Shown here: in pieces, positions 46,426 through 54,928 of the stretch
Layout: each line of letters begins with the position of its first letter
Numbering within the stretch: position 1 is the stretch's first letter
Assembly (NCBI GenBank): GCA_031553415.1
Contig: JAVBLO010000016.1
Coordinates: 58,480 to 122,479 of the forward strand
Source of the DNA: JAIRVZ01 sp031553415
GTDB lineage: Bacteria > Bacteroidota > Bacteroidia > Bacteroidales > Azobacteroidaceae
Length of the DNA stretch: 64,000 nt
Direction of reading: 5' to 3'
Position numbers and translations under genes: made by a program
The notes under the pieces: generated by a model
Databases searched by the model: none
Seen by the model: only the letters and a program-made list of their open reading frames with translations
Told to the model about the DNA's origin: nothing

Positions 46426-47256
46426 ATTACTCAGCTTAAATTTAACCGGCAATGTGTAATAAACTGCAACCGGAACTCCGTTTTGTCTGCCAGGAATCCA
46501 TTGTGGCATGGATTTAACAACCCTGACAGCTTCTTTATCACAACTTGGGTCAAGCGAGCGCAATATAGTTACATCTTTAATATTCCCATCTTTGCCAACA
46601 ACAAAACGCAACAGTACTGTTCCCTGCACGCCGGTTTCTTGTGCAATGACCGGATATTTGATATTTTTGCTTAAATAACTCATCAATTCTTTGTCGCCGC
46701 CAAGAAATGTTGGCATTTGTTCTGCAAAAGAAATCGGAGCAGTTTCGGTAGTAGGCTTACCTACTATCACATCTTTTTCAATATGATCGGCAATGTCTTC
46801 TGTCCCATTTTTAGTTCCTTCTACTGTTGCTACTGAAATAGTAACTTTCGTATCAGATAAAGCATCTTGTGTAAGCATTTCATCAGCTTCTTTGACCTGT
46901 TCATCAGGTTTAACAACCGGAGGAGTGAACTTTACGGTAGATTTCAGATCTACAACAATTTCTGCCTGTTTAATCATATTGATAACTTCCTTGTCTTTCT
47001 CTGTAAGATCATATTCAGCCAGTGTTATTTTTCCTTCAGTACCTACAACTGTTTGTGTGTTTTCTGCAGGAAACAGTTTATTTACGATCATTGGAAGTAC
47101 TGAAAATGTTACTCCAAACAGGATTACAATACCTAAAGACATCAAGTGTCTTTGTGATGACGTTTTGCGGATTTCATAAGCCCCGTAAGCCTGGTTTTTA
47201 TTGGCAAAAACCAAATCACGCCATTCTTGTGAAGTTAAATCAATTGCCCGTGCCAT
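46423..47256 (-). CDS. TonB-family energy-transducing protein
   Basis: 277 residues. An N-terminal cytoplasmic segment (LTSQEWRDLVFANKNQAYGAYEIRK), typical of Bacteroidota TonB proteins, precedes one membrane helix (~38-60). A periplasmic linker and a C-terminal TonB_C domain follow (YPVIAQETGVQGTVLLRFVVGKDGNI ... WIPGRQNGVPVAVYYTLPVKF). TonB passes proton-motive energy to outer-membrane receptors such as SusC. No ExbB/ExbD genes are nearby. Its promoter region shares a 44-bp block with that of the VIT/VWA gene. The stop codon abuts the palindromic repeat, whose hairpins may terminate transcription. Confidence 0.92.
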   Translation of the reverse strand: MARAIDLTSQEWRDLVFANKNQAYGAYEIRKTSSQRHLMSLGIVILFGVTFSVLPMIVNKLFPAENTQTVVGTEGKITLAEYDLTEKDKEVINMIKQAEIVVDLKSTVKFTPPVVKPDEQVKEADEMLTQDALSDTKVTISVATVEGTKNGTEDIADHIEKDVIVGKPTTETAPISFAEQMPTFLGGDKELMSYLSKNIKYPVIAQETGVQGTVLLRFVVGKDGNIKDVTILRSLDPSCDKEAVRVVKSMPQWIPGRQNGVPVAVYYTLPVKFKLSN

Positions 47257-47346
47257 GACTTTAAGTTTAAAGTTGTTAATAGTTTTTTATTGAATCCGAT
47301 AATTATACATCGTTTTCATATTGCAAATAAAGTGGTTATTTGAGAG

Positions 47347-47390
47347 AAACTGTGTTTCCGTAATGCTACTTAGTGTTATCAAGTGTTATC
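47347..47390 (-). promoter_or_regulatory. Duplicated regulatory block upstream of the TonB gene
   Basis: A 44-bp block that recurs upstream of the VIT/VWA gene (50057-50100) with two mismatches. Read on the minus strand it contains two GATAACACT units in direct repeat spaced 10 bp apart, then an AAACTGTGTTT palindrome. At the same distance (25 bp) downstream in both copies lies ATTTGCA, which could be the -7 region. It probably binds a common activator or repressor. Confidence 0.6.
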
Positions 47391-47408
47391 AGGGAAGGAT
47401 AAAATAAG

Positions 47409-47439
47409 AAGGGCGTGCCGATAACAAAACGACACGCCC
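47409..47439 (-). terminator. Terminator after the lipoprotein gene
   Basis: AGGGCGTG (47409-47416) pairs with CACGCCCT (47432-47439), extended by CG/CG inside. On the minus strand it is followed by TCTTATTTTA. It separates the VIT/VWA-lipoprotein unit from the TonB promoter. Confidence 0.75.
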
Positions 47440-47504
47440 TCACTACTGAAACTTCTTTCAGTCGATATTTTAATCCTTCTTATTTTTAATCGCTCGACAA
47501 AGTG

Positions 47505-47972
47505 CTATCTGAAATAAATATTTAAAGTATCTGACTGCATTAAAATTGCATCGAAAAATATCTTCATTACTTTATAATATTCCGAGTCTTCTCCATTAGA
47601 AAATGTGTAATCTTTGCCATCTTTTATGACAGAAAACTTTACATCAATTCCATCTACACAAGCCCGGCAATCTCCGTCCTGGATTTTTATGAAAGTTACC
47701 AAGTCAAAAGATTTTATCAAATTGCTCCATAATTCATCCGGAGTTTGAACCTGGTTTTCGTAGCTTGTAAGTTCTAATGTTTGCAAATCACGAAAACTAA
47801 TAGAGTATTGCATAGTTTTTGATGTAATCTTTAAATTCTCATTTAATCCGGACCAACCGCCGCTACGATGACAACTAAAAATTAATGATTCATTTTCTGA
47901 AGAGTCATTATTTCTATCGCATGACATAAAAAGAATAATTACAGAAATTATTTCCCAAAGATGTTTTTCCAT
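47505..47972 (-). CDS. Hypothetical lipoprotein
   Basis: This 155-residue protein has a short hydrophobic signal and a lipobox at FMSC (Cys at about 18). The mature part starts with a charged spacer, then IFSCHRSGGWSGLNENLKI, and has a conserved-looking centre (FIKIQDGDCRACVDGIDVKFSV). The RSGGxxG block recalls emfourin-like peptidase inhibitors, but the match is too weak to name it. Two Cys in CRAC could bind metal or form a disulfide. It follows the VIT/VWA gene by 36 bp and is probably co-transcribed with it. Confidence 0.65.
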   Translation of the reverse strand: MEKHLWEIISVIILFMSCDRNNDSSENESLIFSCHRSGGWSGLNENLKITSKTMQYSISFRDLQTLELTSYENQVQTPDELWSNLIKSFDLVTFIKIQDGDCRACVDGIDVKFSVIKDGKDYTFSNGEDSEYYKVMKIFFDAILMQSDTLNIYFR

Positions 47973-48008
47973 ATCTTTTATTTATAAGCATTCTATCATT
48001 TATAAACG

Positions 48009-49991
48009 TTAAGAACATGGAAACGCTGCGTGAAAGACAAAGCAATATTTCAAAATTTGTTTATAAACGAAACCGGATGGGTAAAGTGTAGTATATTCAG
48101 TTTCTTCCTGAAAGTCATTATCAATAGCTAAGAAAGAGGTATATGCAGTCAATAAATTGTATTTCAATCCGAGTTGGGTGATTTCCTGTCTGTTTTTTTC
48201 TGAGGCTTCCTGAGGATAATCCCAACCTCCGGATCCAACTTCAAAACAAGAGGCATAATCGCTTAAGTATTTGATTTTATTCCTTGCCCATAAGTAGCGT
48301 AAAGCTTCATTTTTTGTCTTGATAATTTCTTTAGGGTTGAGAATTTTCTGATAATTGCCTTGTACAGCTTTCCCTTTGATGGTTATATTGCTTTTAGGTT
48401 CCCCTTTATATTTCCCGAAAACAACAATCGGGCGTTCAGTGAAAATATTGGGAACTTTTTGTGGATAAGTGTCGTATACTTCAAATTCTCCCCAATCAAT
48501 ACTAATATCTGATAATAGTGGCTGTGTAATGGTTTTAATTAACCGATCCCCGACTTTTTCGGCTTCCGTCATATTTTCGATAATAAACGGTTCGGAAGCG
48601 CCTGCATAAGCCATACCTTCAATTAGATAGCGATTAACAGATTCTCCTATGCCTAAAGGCACAAAATTAGCTTTGTCTATATTATCGGCAATCAATTGGA
48701 AGGCTTTAGATTCGATAGTAACATATCCGTCTGTCGCAATAATAAAAGTGCGTGCATAATTTTCCAGTTTAGGGTCTTTATATGTGAATGCCTTTTTTAA
48801 TGCCGGATAAAGTTCTGTTCCACCACTTCCATATTGATTATCAATTACTTTTATGGCTTTGTTGATATTTTCTTTAGTTGCCGGCAGGGAAGAATTGGAA
48901 AGCATTGAATTACTGCTTTCAAACAATAATACATTGAAACGGTCGGTTGGTTTTAAGGATGAAATCAGTTTCCTCAAAATTGTTTTACTTATTTCCAAAG
49001 GGAATCCCGACATGGAGCCGGAAACATCAACAATAAAGATATATTCCCTCGGTAAAACTTCGGTTTCGGCCGGTTTTTTCGGTGGTTGCATCATCATCAG
49101 AAAAAACTTTTCATCGTTGTGCTCATAGAGTGTCAAACCGCTTTCTACTGCACCTCCTTGCAATCCATATTTCAATATAAAATCGGAACCAACTTGTGTT
49201 CCCTTTGGATCATTCAACGCAATTTTCATGACAGTGTTGGATTCCCTCACGACTTTCACCTGATGCGAAGCCGACATGGTCTGAACAGGAATAGACCCTT
49301 CGATGGTTACATTGACATCAAATTTCGGTTGCTGTTGGAACATCATTTGAGCCAATGATTGGGTTACAAAACCCTCTTCCTGGTTGGAATAACGTGGCCC
49401 TACAGCTGTAGGATATGCAAACTCATATTCTCCATCCCTGTATTCCAATAATTCTGTATAAAACATATCAACCTTAATGGTATCTCCCGGACAAATGTTA
49501 GCGACTTCCATTTTAAAAACATTTGGACGGTCTTGTTCCAGCAGGGTTGCTCTTTTCCCTTCTTTCCGGGCTTCTTCAAATTCCTGCCGGGCTTCTTCCC
49601 GTTCTTTTACCTGTGCATGGATAACCCGTTTGCCGATAGTCATATCTAATCCGTAAACGGCAGCGCGTGTTGAGCCGGGGAAAATGTAAATGGCGTCATA
49701 TATCTTTTGACTCGTGTTTACATAAACCTGCTGAACTTTCACATTGGCAATCGGTCCTGTGATTTTGACATCCGCGCTTGTTGATTTTAAAAATAAAGGA
49801 GTCCGTGAAGGATGGTTGCTTTTAACAAAAAAGTAAGGAGAGCATGATTTTGTACCATCACCGGGAATCACATGACGTACATCTTCCGAAGGTTCGTGTT
49901 CATAGTCTACGACTTGTTGTCCGGAACTTTTTCCGCACGAGTATGCCATGAAAACCATCATCAACATACTCAAAAAAATATCTTTCTTCAT
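48009..49991 (-). CDS. VIT and VWA domain lipoprotein
   Basis: This 660-residue protein has a lipobox at AYSC (about residue 19). A VIT domain covers ~55-190 (ADVKITGPIANVKVQQVYVN, AQVKEREEARQEFEEARKEGK). A von Willebrand factor A domain covers ~320-490 with the MIDAS motif DVSGSMSG. This architecture, related to inter-alpha-trypsin inhibitor chains, mediates adhesion or protein-protein contacts at the envelope; in bacteria its partners are unknown. The C-terminus after YTSFLAID ends abruptly (YCFVFHAAFPCS) without the QPLPLP-type tail often seen, so a late frameshift or truncation is possible. It shares its promoter block with the TonB gene. Confidence 0.88.
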   Translation of the reverse strand: MKKDIFLSMLMMVFMAYSCGKSSGQQVVDYEHEPSEDVRHVIPGDGTKSCSPYFFVKSNHPSRTPLFLKSTSADVKITGPIANVKVQQVYVNTSQKIYDAIYIFPGSTRAAVYGLDMTIGKRVIHAQVKEREEARQEFEEARKEGKRATLLEQDRPNVFKMEVANICPGDTIKVDMFYTELLEYRDGEYEFAYPTAVGPRYSNQEEGFVTQSLAQMMFQQQPKFDVNVTIEGSIPVQTMSASHQVKVVRESNTVMKIALNDPKGTQVGSDFILKYGLQGGAVESGLTLYEHNDEKFFLMMMQPPKKPAETEVLPREYIFIVDVSGSMSGFPLEISKTILRKLISSLKPTDRFNVLLFESSNSMLSNSSLPATKENINKAIKVIDNQYGSGGTELYPALKKAFTYKDPKLENYARTFIIATDGYVTIESKAFQLIADNIDKANFVPLGIGESVNRYLIEGMAYAGASEPFIIENMTEAEKVGDRLIKTITQPLLSDISIDWGEFEVYDTYPQKVPNIFTERPIVVFGKYKGEPKSNITIKGKAVQGNYQKILNPKEIIKTKNEALRYLWARNKIKYLSDYASCFEVGSGGWDYPQEASEKNRQEITQLGLKYNLLTAYTSFLAIDNDFQEETEYTTLYPSGFVYKQILKYCFVFHAAFPCS

Positions 49992-50056
49992 AATCTTAAA
50001 AATTTAGATGTTTGCAGTTTATTGTTCATACTGCAAATGAAGAAGATATTTCAAAA

Positions 50057-50100
50057 AAACTGTGTTTCCGGAATACTACTTAGTGTTATCAAGTGTTATC
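50057..50100 (-). promoter_or_regulatory. Duplicated regulatory block upstream of the VIT/VWA gene
   Basis: Second copy of the 44-bp block found at 47347-47390, with the same two GATAACACT direct repeats 10 bp apart (on the minus strand) and the same AAACTGTGTTT palindrome. It lies 65 bp upstream of the start codon. Confidence 0.6.
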
Positions 50101-50106
50101 AAATAA

Positions 50107-50178
50107 GTTAAGAGTTAAGAGTTAAGAGTTGGAATGCGAGTGTAAAACCAACTCTTAACTCTTAATTCTTAACTCTTA
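50107..50178 (-). terminator. Heptamer inverted repeat ending the DUF1460 gene
   Basis: Three GTTAAGA heptamers at 50107-50127 face ACTCTTA/ATTCTTA heptamers at 50151-50178, giving a near-perfect stem of over 20 bp around a loop that also pairs GG with CC. The right arm contains the stop codon and last codons (LRVKN) of the DUF1460 gene. It probably terminates that gene, but is also an expandable simple-sequence repeat. Confidence 0.6.
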
Positions 50179-51022
50179 ACTTCAACACCATAATCCCTTT
50201 GTTGTTTTTGATATTTTTACAATATTCGGCGATCGATACCGGATTTACAATTACTTTTTGAGCTTTGGTTGAAGCATGGATGAATGTCAACATATTATTT
50301 TTGCGATAAGCTATTCCCAAATGAGAAATATCTAATCCCGCAATAGAAGTCACGAAGCAGATAATATCTCCGGATTTGATATATTTTTCGCAATCCTTAA
50401 TTTTTTCTTTGGGTATATAATAATAGGTGCGGTTATTGATTGAGTCTTCAACTTGTTTTATTTTTTCTATGTCTTCAGGATGCTTCGATAAGTAAGGATA
50501 TGATTGAGGATGTGTTGACATAAAATCAACATGTAACGGCAAAACAATTCCACCGGAAGCTTGTGTCCTATCTTCTATAATACCTTTTTTATTATTATCA
50601 ACAATCCAATCGGAAGTATAATGCAGGCGTGAGGTATAGCCATCAATAACTCCATTTCTGTATCTGATTGTTTGCAATTCTTTTTCAAATGTATTGAAAT
50701 CAGGCTTTCCGGCATGGATAGTCCGGCTTAAAGCCAGACAATTTTCGACAAATGTCATGCAATCGAAAGCATGCAGGTTTATGGCCAGCTTTTCTTCGTC
50801 ATTGCCTTCCAGGGTATATGCTACATAAGGTGTATCTAAAAAATAGGTTGCAGTCTGGATTAACTGCGAATTTAAACTGTTTTGTTTTTTACCCAGGTTT
50901 TTATTTATGAATGAGTCAAAAATTTGTTTGTCTTCGCACATCCCGGAAGAAGATGATGTTTGTCCATGAAGAGTAAAAGCAAGAAGCAAACCTGCAATTA
51001 CAATTACAATTTTTATATCCAT
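50162..51022 (-). CDS. DUF1460 NlpC/P60-like amidase
   Basis: This 286-residue exported protein has a signal to LHGQ. The catalytic Cys lies in FDCMTFVENCLALSR. His candidates are in DISHLGIAY and TFIHAST, the layout of DUF1460 (N-acetylmuramoyl-L-alanine amidase-like) enzymes. Structures of this family have an NlpC/P60 fold and cleave peptidoglycan peptides. It would act on cell-wall fragments in the periplasm. It stands alone: heptamer repeats lie on both sides, and the last five residues are encoded within one of them. Confidence 0.88.
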   Translation of the reverse strand: MDIKIVIVIAGLLLAFTLHGQTSSSSGMCEDKQIFDSFINKNLGKKQNSLNSQLIQTATYFLDTPYVAYTLEGNDEEKLAINLHAFDCMTFVENCLALSRTIHAGKPDFNTFEKELQTIRYRNGVIDGYTSRLHYTSDWIVDNNKKGIIEDRTQASGGIVLPLHVDFMSTHPQSYPYLSKHPEDIEKIKQVEDSINNRTYYYIPKEKIKDCEKYIKSGDIICFVTSIAGLDISHLGIAYRKNNMLTFIHASTKAQKVIVNPVSIAEYCKNIKNNKGIMVLKLRVKN

Positions 51023-51042
51023 GTTCTAACTATATTTTTCTA

Positions 51043-51085
51043 CAAATATAACAACCAATTCTTAACTCTTAATTCTTAACTCTTA
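51043..51085 (-). promoter_or_regulatory. Promoter with heptamer repeat at the -33 position
   Basis: On the minus strand TATATTTG (51043-51050) fits the -7 consensus TAnnTTTG, 21 bp upstream of the DUF1460 start. The expected -33 position falls inside four tandem AYTCTTA heptamers (51058-51085) rather than on a TTTG box. Confidence 0.55.
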
Positions 51086-51092
51086 ACTTTTT

Positions 51093-52796
51093 TTATTCTT
51101 TCCCTAATTTCCCCATCCCATTAATAGATGTCTTTTTTGTTTTAGGTTCCTCTTTATAAGTGATTTTTCCCACACCATCCAATGAAGCATCTAAAAAGGC
51201 AATGGGATTACATTTGATAGAACCGACTCCTTGCAATTTAGCTGTCAGCGAATCGGTTTTCAATTCGGATGCCTCTATTTTTCCCGCACCTTCGAGTTTC
51301 ATGGAAGCCCGGTTTGCCTTTCCTCCGAGAGTAATTTTTCCGATGCCTTCCATGCTGCAATCAAGATTCTGAACATATAAACTATCTGCAATAAAACTTC
51401 CTGCCCCTTCTACTCTAAGCCTGAAATCAGGAGTTTCTACTTTATTATCAACAGACACCTTGCTTAAAGCGCCCATTTTTACTTCGCTGATTTTAGGAGT
51501 GGTTACAATAATGATCAAATTACTTTTGAATTGTAAGTTTGCATGATCTGAAATTCCTAATTCTAACTCTTCACCTTCCGATTCCCATTTTATTTTATTG
51601 ATAATATTGTCATCTCCATTAATTAATATATTGGAATTTGCTCCTTGCCTGATTCTTACAGTTGCAATCAGATCATCATCTATTTTTAATTGCGAGAAAG
51701 AAGGTAATTCTTCTGTCCGGTCAGCTATGGCTCCGGAACCTTCTATCGCATTACTTCCTGTGTTATAAGTGATATTCCAATCTTTATGTTTGTTAGTGAA
51801 ATTAAATTCCTTGCTTAATTGAATACCTGAAAGTATCAATGCTATCAGTGCGATAATCCAGACAAGAAATCCAATCCATTTGGTTGTTTTATTTAATGGC
51901 TTGACTTTTTTATTAGAAGAAAGTAGTGCATATATGATTGAAAACAGAGGGATTCCCAATACTAAAATCAATGCAACAGAGCTTATAATAGGATGTGTTG
52001 TTGCCACTCCATTCCAATCAAAGCCTAAAAAATCAAGTGGAAAGAATAATGCGCTACTGAAACCAAAAATTAAAGATATTAATACGACAATCACTATAAA
52101 AAGGGCGAAGAGCAAAGGAAGTGCAATGAGACATCCAAAGCATCCTAACCCCAATTTTAATGATGTCTGTAAGAACCCATCATTGTTTTTGTTTGCAGTA
52201 GCTGTTGTTTCTGAAACAGTTTTACCGATGTTCTCTAAAGTAATGGCTTCTCCTCTCATTTCTAACTTCTGGCTTGCACTAACGGCCGCCGGCATGAAAA
52301 TCCAAAGAAACAAATAAACCGGTATCATAAAAAGTTGGGTGAAAAAAATCAGGATAAAGAAAATAATACGCACAGGTAGCGTGTCCCAACCAAAATAAGC
52401 AGCAATCCCGGAACAAACTCCACCCAGCATTTTATCATCGATATTCCGGTAGAATCTTTTTTTCGGTTTTTCTTCTGCGGCAGATTGTTCCTTATTTATA
52501 TTATTGTTGACGGCTTCTTCAGAATCCTGTTCCCTGTCTCCGAAATCTTCCGGTTTACCCATCCGTTCAATAATAGTTTCTACCTGCTCGATTGAAATGA
52601 CATTATAGCCCAACCGGATTCTTTCCTGGAAAAGTTCTTCAATACGGGCTTCAAAATCCCTTATGATTTCAGCAGAATCCTTTTCTTTTCTGAAATATGA
52701 TTTCAGGTTATGCAGGTAATTTTCCAATAGTTCATAAGCATCTTCATCTATATTGAAGGCCCTGCCGTTTAAATTGATACTCAATGTTTTTTTCAT
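51093..52796 (-). CDS. PspC and DUF2807 (GIN) domain membrane protein
   Basis: 567 residues. A cytoplasmic N-terminus contains predicted helices (~1-80). A PspC domain (~115-175, RFYRNIDDKMLGGVCSGIAAYFGWD, then a membrane helix) and three or four further membrane helices (~210-325) follow. The C-terminal DUF2807/GIN beta-helix is at ~360-550, with short repeats such as EGAGKIEASEL and QGVGSIKCNP. PspC domains belong to envelope-stress responses; the GIN domain likely lies in the periplasm and may sense or bind. The gene follows the PadR regulator by 7 bp, a common pairing in Bacteroidota, so PadR likely controls it. Confidence 0.9.
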   Translation of the reverse strand: MKKTLSINLNGRAFNIDEDAYELLENYLHNLKSYFRKEKDSAEIIRDFEARIEELFQERIRLGYNVISIEQVETIIERMGKPEDFGDREQDSEEAVNNNINKEQSAAEEKPKKRFYRNIDDKMLGGVCSGIAAYFGWDTLPVRIIFFILIFFTQLFMIPVYLFLWIFMPAAVSASQKLEMRGEAITLENIGKTVSETTATANKNNDGFLQTSLKLGLGCFGCLIALPLLFALFIVIVVLISLIFGFSSALFFPLDFLGFDWNGVATTHPIISSVALILVLGIPLFSIIYALLSSNKKVKPLNKTTKWIGFLVWIIALIALILSGIQLSKEFNFTNKHKDWNITYNTGSNAIEGSGAIADRTEELPSFSQLKIDDDLIATVRIRQGANSNILINGDDNIINKIKWESEGEELELGISDHANLQFKSNLIIIVTTPKISEVKMGALSKVSVDNKVETPDFRLRVEGAGSFIADSLYVQNLDCSMEGIGKITLGGKANRASMKLEGAGKIEASELKTDSLTAKLQGVGSIKCNPIAFLDASLDGVGKITYKEEPKTKKTSINGMGKLGKE

Positions 52797-52803
52797 GACT
52801 ATG

Positions 52804-53127
52804 TTATTTTTTTAACTGATTAATCGTATTGTTTATATCCGCCCAGGCAATTTCAAGTTCAGTCAGGAATAAGATGCCGTCTTGGGTTAGCGCATAATAT
52901 TTCCGGGGGGGCCCTTGAGTAGACTCTATCCATTCATATTTGAGCAATCCGGAGTTTTTTAACCTTGTTAATAATGGATATAGGGTACCTTCCACAACTA
53001 TTAACTGCGCTTTTTGTAATTCCTGGATAATATCAGTTGCATAAGCCGGTTCTTTTTGCAAGATAAGAAGTATACAGTATTCCAGCACCCCTTTTCTCAT
53101 TTGGGATTTTACATTATCATCTTTCAT
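52804..53127 (-). CDS. PadR-family transcriptional regulator
   Basis: 107 residues from ATG 53127 (MKDDNVKSQMRKG); a longer frame to 53181 runs through the promoter and is rejected. The winged-helix PadR domain is evident: MRKGVLEYCILLILQKEPAYATDIIQELQ, then VEGTLYPLLTRLKNSGLLKYEWIES and PPRKYYALTQDG. It probably regulates its own operon with the PspC protein. There is an imperfect ATGT...ACAT inverted repeat (53157-53186) overlapping the promoter, resembling PadR sites. Confidence 0.92.
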   Translation of the reverse strand: MKDDNVKSQMRKGVLEYCILLILQKEPAYATDIIQELQKAQLIVVEGTLYPLLTRLKNSGLLKYEWIESTQGPPRKYYALTQDGILFLTELEIAWADINNTINQLKK

Positions 53128-53149
53128 TATAATTATATTTTTGACAATG

Positions 53150-53181
53150 CAAAGATATGTGTTAATTTCAGTACTATGCAA
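53150..53181 (-). promoter_or_regulatory. Promoter of the PadR-PspC operon
   Basis: On the minus strand TATCTTTG (53150-53157) is a perfect -7 box and TTG (53179-53181) lies 21 bp upstream as a -33 element. An imperfect inverted repeat ATGTGTT/AATACAT (53157-53186) overlaps it and may be the PadR operator. Confidence 0.65.
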
Positions 53182-53290
53182 TACATAATATTATATTTAA
53201 ATATTTTTAATAAAAAGAGATGAATTTGCCTCTTTTTTATCAATGATTATTGTTTCATTCATTAAAATGTCGTAATATTGCACCCGATTT

Positions 53291-53378
53291 GGAAAGGTGC
53301 TCGAGTGGTTGAAGAGGCACGCCTGGAAAGCGTGTATACCCCAAAAGGGTATCAGGGGTTCGAATCCCCTTCTTTCCG
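53291..53378 (+). tRNA. tRNA-Ser (GGA)
   Basis: 88 nt with a full cloverleaf. The acceptor stem is GGAAAGG/TCTTTCC. The D-arm contains the CTCGAGTGGTTGAAG type sequence. The anticodon loop is CTGGAAA with anticodon GGA at 53325-53327. A long class II variable arm (TACCCCAAAAGGGTA) and the T-arm AGGGGTTCGAATCCCCT complete it. Discriminator base is G and no CCA is encoded. It reads UCC and UCU codons. Confidence 0.97.
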
Positions 53379-53567
53379 CGGCTCTGTAATTATTAATTTC
53401 AAAAAGATATTTGAAGAATCAGGAGATTTTTTTGAACAAAAATACATACTGATTGTTTGTATTAGCATGGAGGAGGGAATTTTTGCTAAAAGTGAAGTTT
53501 TCTTGAGGTTTTTAACAATTTTGTTCTAAAAAATTGGGATTTTGTTTTTTTTTTCTCCAAATATTCA

Positions 53568-53575
53568 TATATTTG
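53568..53575 (+). promoter_or_regulatory. -7 box of the OmpA-like gene promoter
   Basis: TATATTTG fits TAnnTTTG; TTTG at 53541-53544 could be the -33 element, though the 23-bp spacer is slightly long. It leaves a leader of about 70 nt before the start at 53652. Confidence 0.55.
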
Positions 53576-53651
53576 CATCTGTATTCGATTTAATTTGCGA
53601 GGATAAAAACACAATAAACACAATTAAAAACATTAATTAATTTTTTTGAAT

Positions 53652-54857
53652 ATGAAACTAAAAATTTCTTTGGTTAGTTTATTACTGACTTTTGTTATGG
53701 TTACGTTCGCTCAGGAAGGGCCAAGAACGTATACTGAAACGGCTGGTTTTAAAAATTCTTTCATGCACAACAGTGCCGGAAGTAACTGGTTCATTCAATT
53801 GGGCGCTGGTGTTCAGATGTTAGGTGCAGAAGGTTTTGACAAAGCGTTTTTCTCGACAAGTCAATTGACTTTAGCTCCCACATTTGCTGTAGGTAAATGG
53901 TTCAGCCCATGGTTAGGATTCCGTTTGAAAGGTGAAGGCGGTTCTTTGCATAGTTTTCCTGATGCAGTTCATTCTGAATATGAGTTTATGCAAAAAGATA
54001 TGTACTATGCCGGTCATTTTGACTTGATGTGGAATATGTCTAATTATTGGGGTAAATACAATGCTAAACGTGTATTCAGTTTTATTCCTTATATTGGTAT
54101 AGGTGGTTATTTCAGAGAAAAAAATGATGATCAAGCTGCACAACTTGCTGGTTTGTTTGGAGGTGCTTATAGATCTAAAGCTATGAATGGTATTACTTTA
54201 AATGGGGGTTTATTGTTCCAATTCCGTTTGAGTAATCATGTGGGTTTCCATATTGATTTAGCAGGTTCTCTTGTTGATGACCAATTCAATGGTATTGAAG
54301 CCCAAGAACGTTCATTAGGTCGTTATGAAGGTGTTGCTTCTGCTACTGCCGGTTTTACATTTAACTTAGGTAAAACTTATTTCGAAACTGTTCAACCGAT
54401 GGATTATGGTTTGATCAATGATTTGAACAAAAAAATCAATGATTTGCGTGCTGAAAACGATTTGTTATCTAAACGCCCTGTTAAATGTGACCCATGTCCT
54501 GAAGTAAAACCAGCTCCGGCTGCTGTTACAGAAAATACTTTCGTTTCTAATGTTGTTCTTTTCCGTATAAACAGTGCTGTTGTTGATGCTAACCAACATG
54601 TAGGTATCTACAATACTGCTCAGTTTGTTAAAAACAGCGGAGAAAAAATCAAAGTGGTTGGTTATGCTGATAAGAAAACAGGTACTGCTGCTTATAACCT
54701 CAAACTTTCAGAACAACGTGCTAAAGCTGTTGCTAAAGAATTAACTTCCAAATATGGAATTTCTTCTGATAAGATTGTTGTTGAGTGGAAAGGCGCTAAC
54801 GAACAACCTTATGGAGAAAACTTGTGGAATCGTGTAGTTATCATGAGTGCGCAATAA
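53652..54857 (+). CDS. OmpA-family outer membrane protein
   Basis: 401 residues from ATG 53652 (MKLKISLVSLL); a TTG two codons upstream is rejected. Signal peptide to TFAQ. Residues ~35-255 form an eight-stranded-type beta barrel (NWFIQLGAGVQML ... ATAGFTFNLGKTYF). Next come a coiled linker (INDLNKKINDLRAEND), a Cys pair (KCDPCPEV) and the OmpA peptidoglycan-binding domain ~300-400 (VVLFRINSAVVDANQHVGI ... LSEQRAKAVAKEL ... WNRVVIMSA). It is likely abundant and links the outer membrane to peptidoglycan. Confidence 0.94.
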   Translation: MKLKISLVSLLLTFVMVTFAQEGPRTYTETAGFKNSFMHNSAGSNWFIQLGAGVQMLGAEGFDKAFFSTSQLTLAPTFAVGKWFSPWLGFRLKGEGGSLHSFPDAVHSEYEFMQKDMYYAGHFDLMWNMSNYWGKYNAKRVFSFIPYIGIGGYFREKNDDQAAQLAGLFGGAYRSKAMNGITLNGGLLFQFRLSNHVGFHIDLAGSLVDDQFNGIEAQERSLGRYEGVASATAGFTFNLGKTYFETVQPMDYGLINDLNKKINDLRAENDLLSKRPVKCDPCPEVKPAPAAVTENTFVSNVVLFRINSAVVDANQHVGIYNTAQFVKNSGEKIKVVGYADKKTGTAAYNLKLSEQRAKAVAKELTSKYGISSDKIVVEWKGANEQPYGENLWNRVVIMSAQ

Positions 54858-54877
54858 TCTCTATTTCAAAATATAAT

Positions 54878-54912
54878 AAAAAAGAGACGGTTTTTATAAT
54901 CGTCTCTTTTTT
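54878..54912 (+). terminator. Terminator of the OmpA-like gene
   Basis: AAAAAAGAGACG (54878-54889) pairs with CGTCTCTTTTTT (54901-54912); the T-tract is part of the stem, the classical intrinsic form. Confidence 0.92.
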
Positions 54913-54928
54913 TATCTGTTTACCTCTC

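Noticed and set aside
48009..48130. A clear frameshift at the end of the VIT/VWA gene.
   Set aside because: The C-terminus looks short, but I could not find the expected continuation in another frame, so only a possible truncation is noted.
51058..51085. Short regular repeats considered as a CRISPR array.
   Set aside because: Units are contiguous 7-mers with no spacers, so they are simple-sequence repeats.
53128..53181. Longer PadR start at 53181.
   Set aside because: The added 18 residues overlap the perfect -7 and -33 promoter boxes, and the PadR domain begins properly after the ATG at 53127.
53278..53529. Plus-strand open frame of 83 codons.
   Set aside because: It runs through tRNA-Ser and has no protein-like features.
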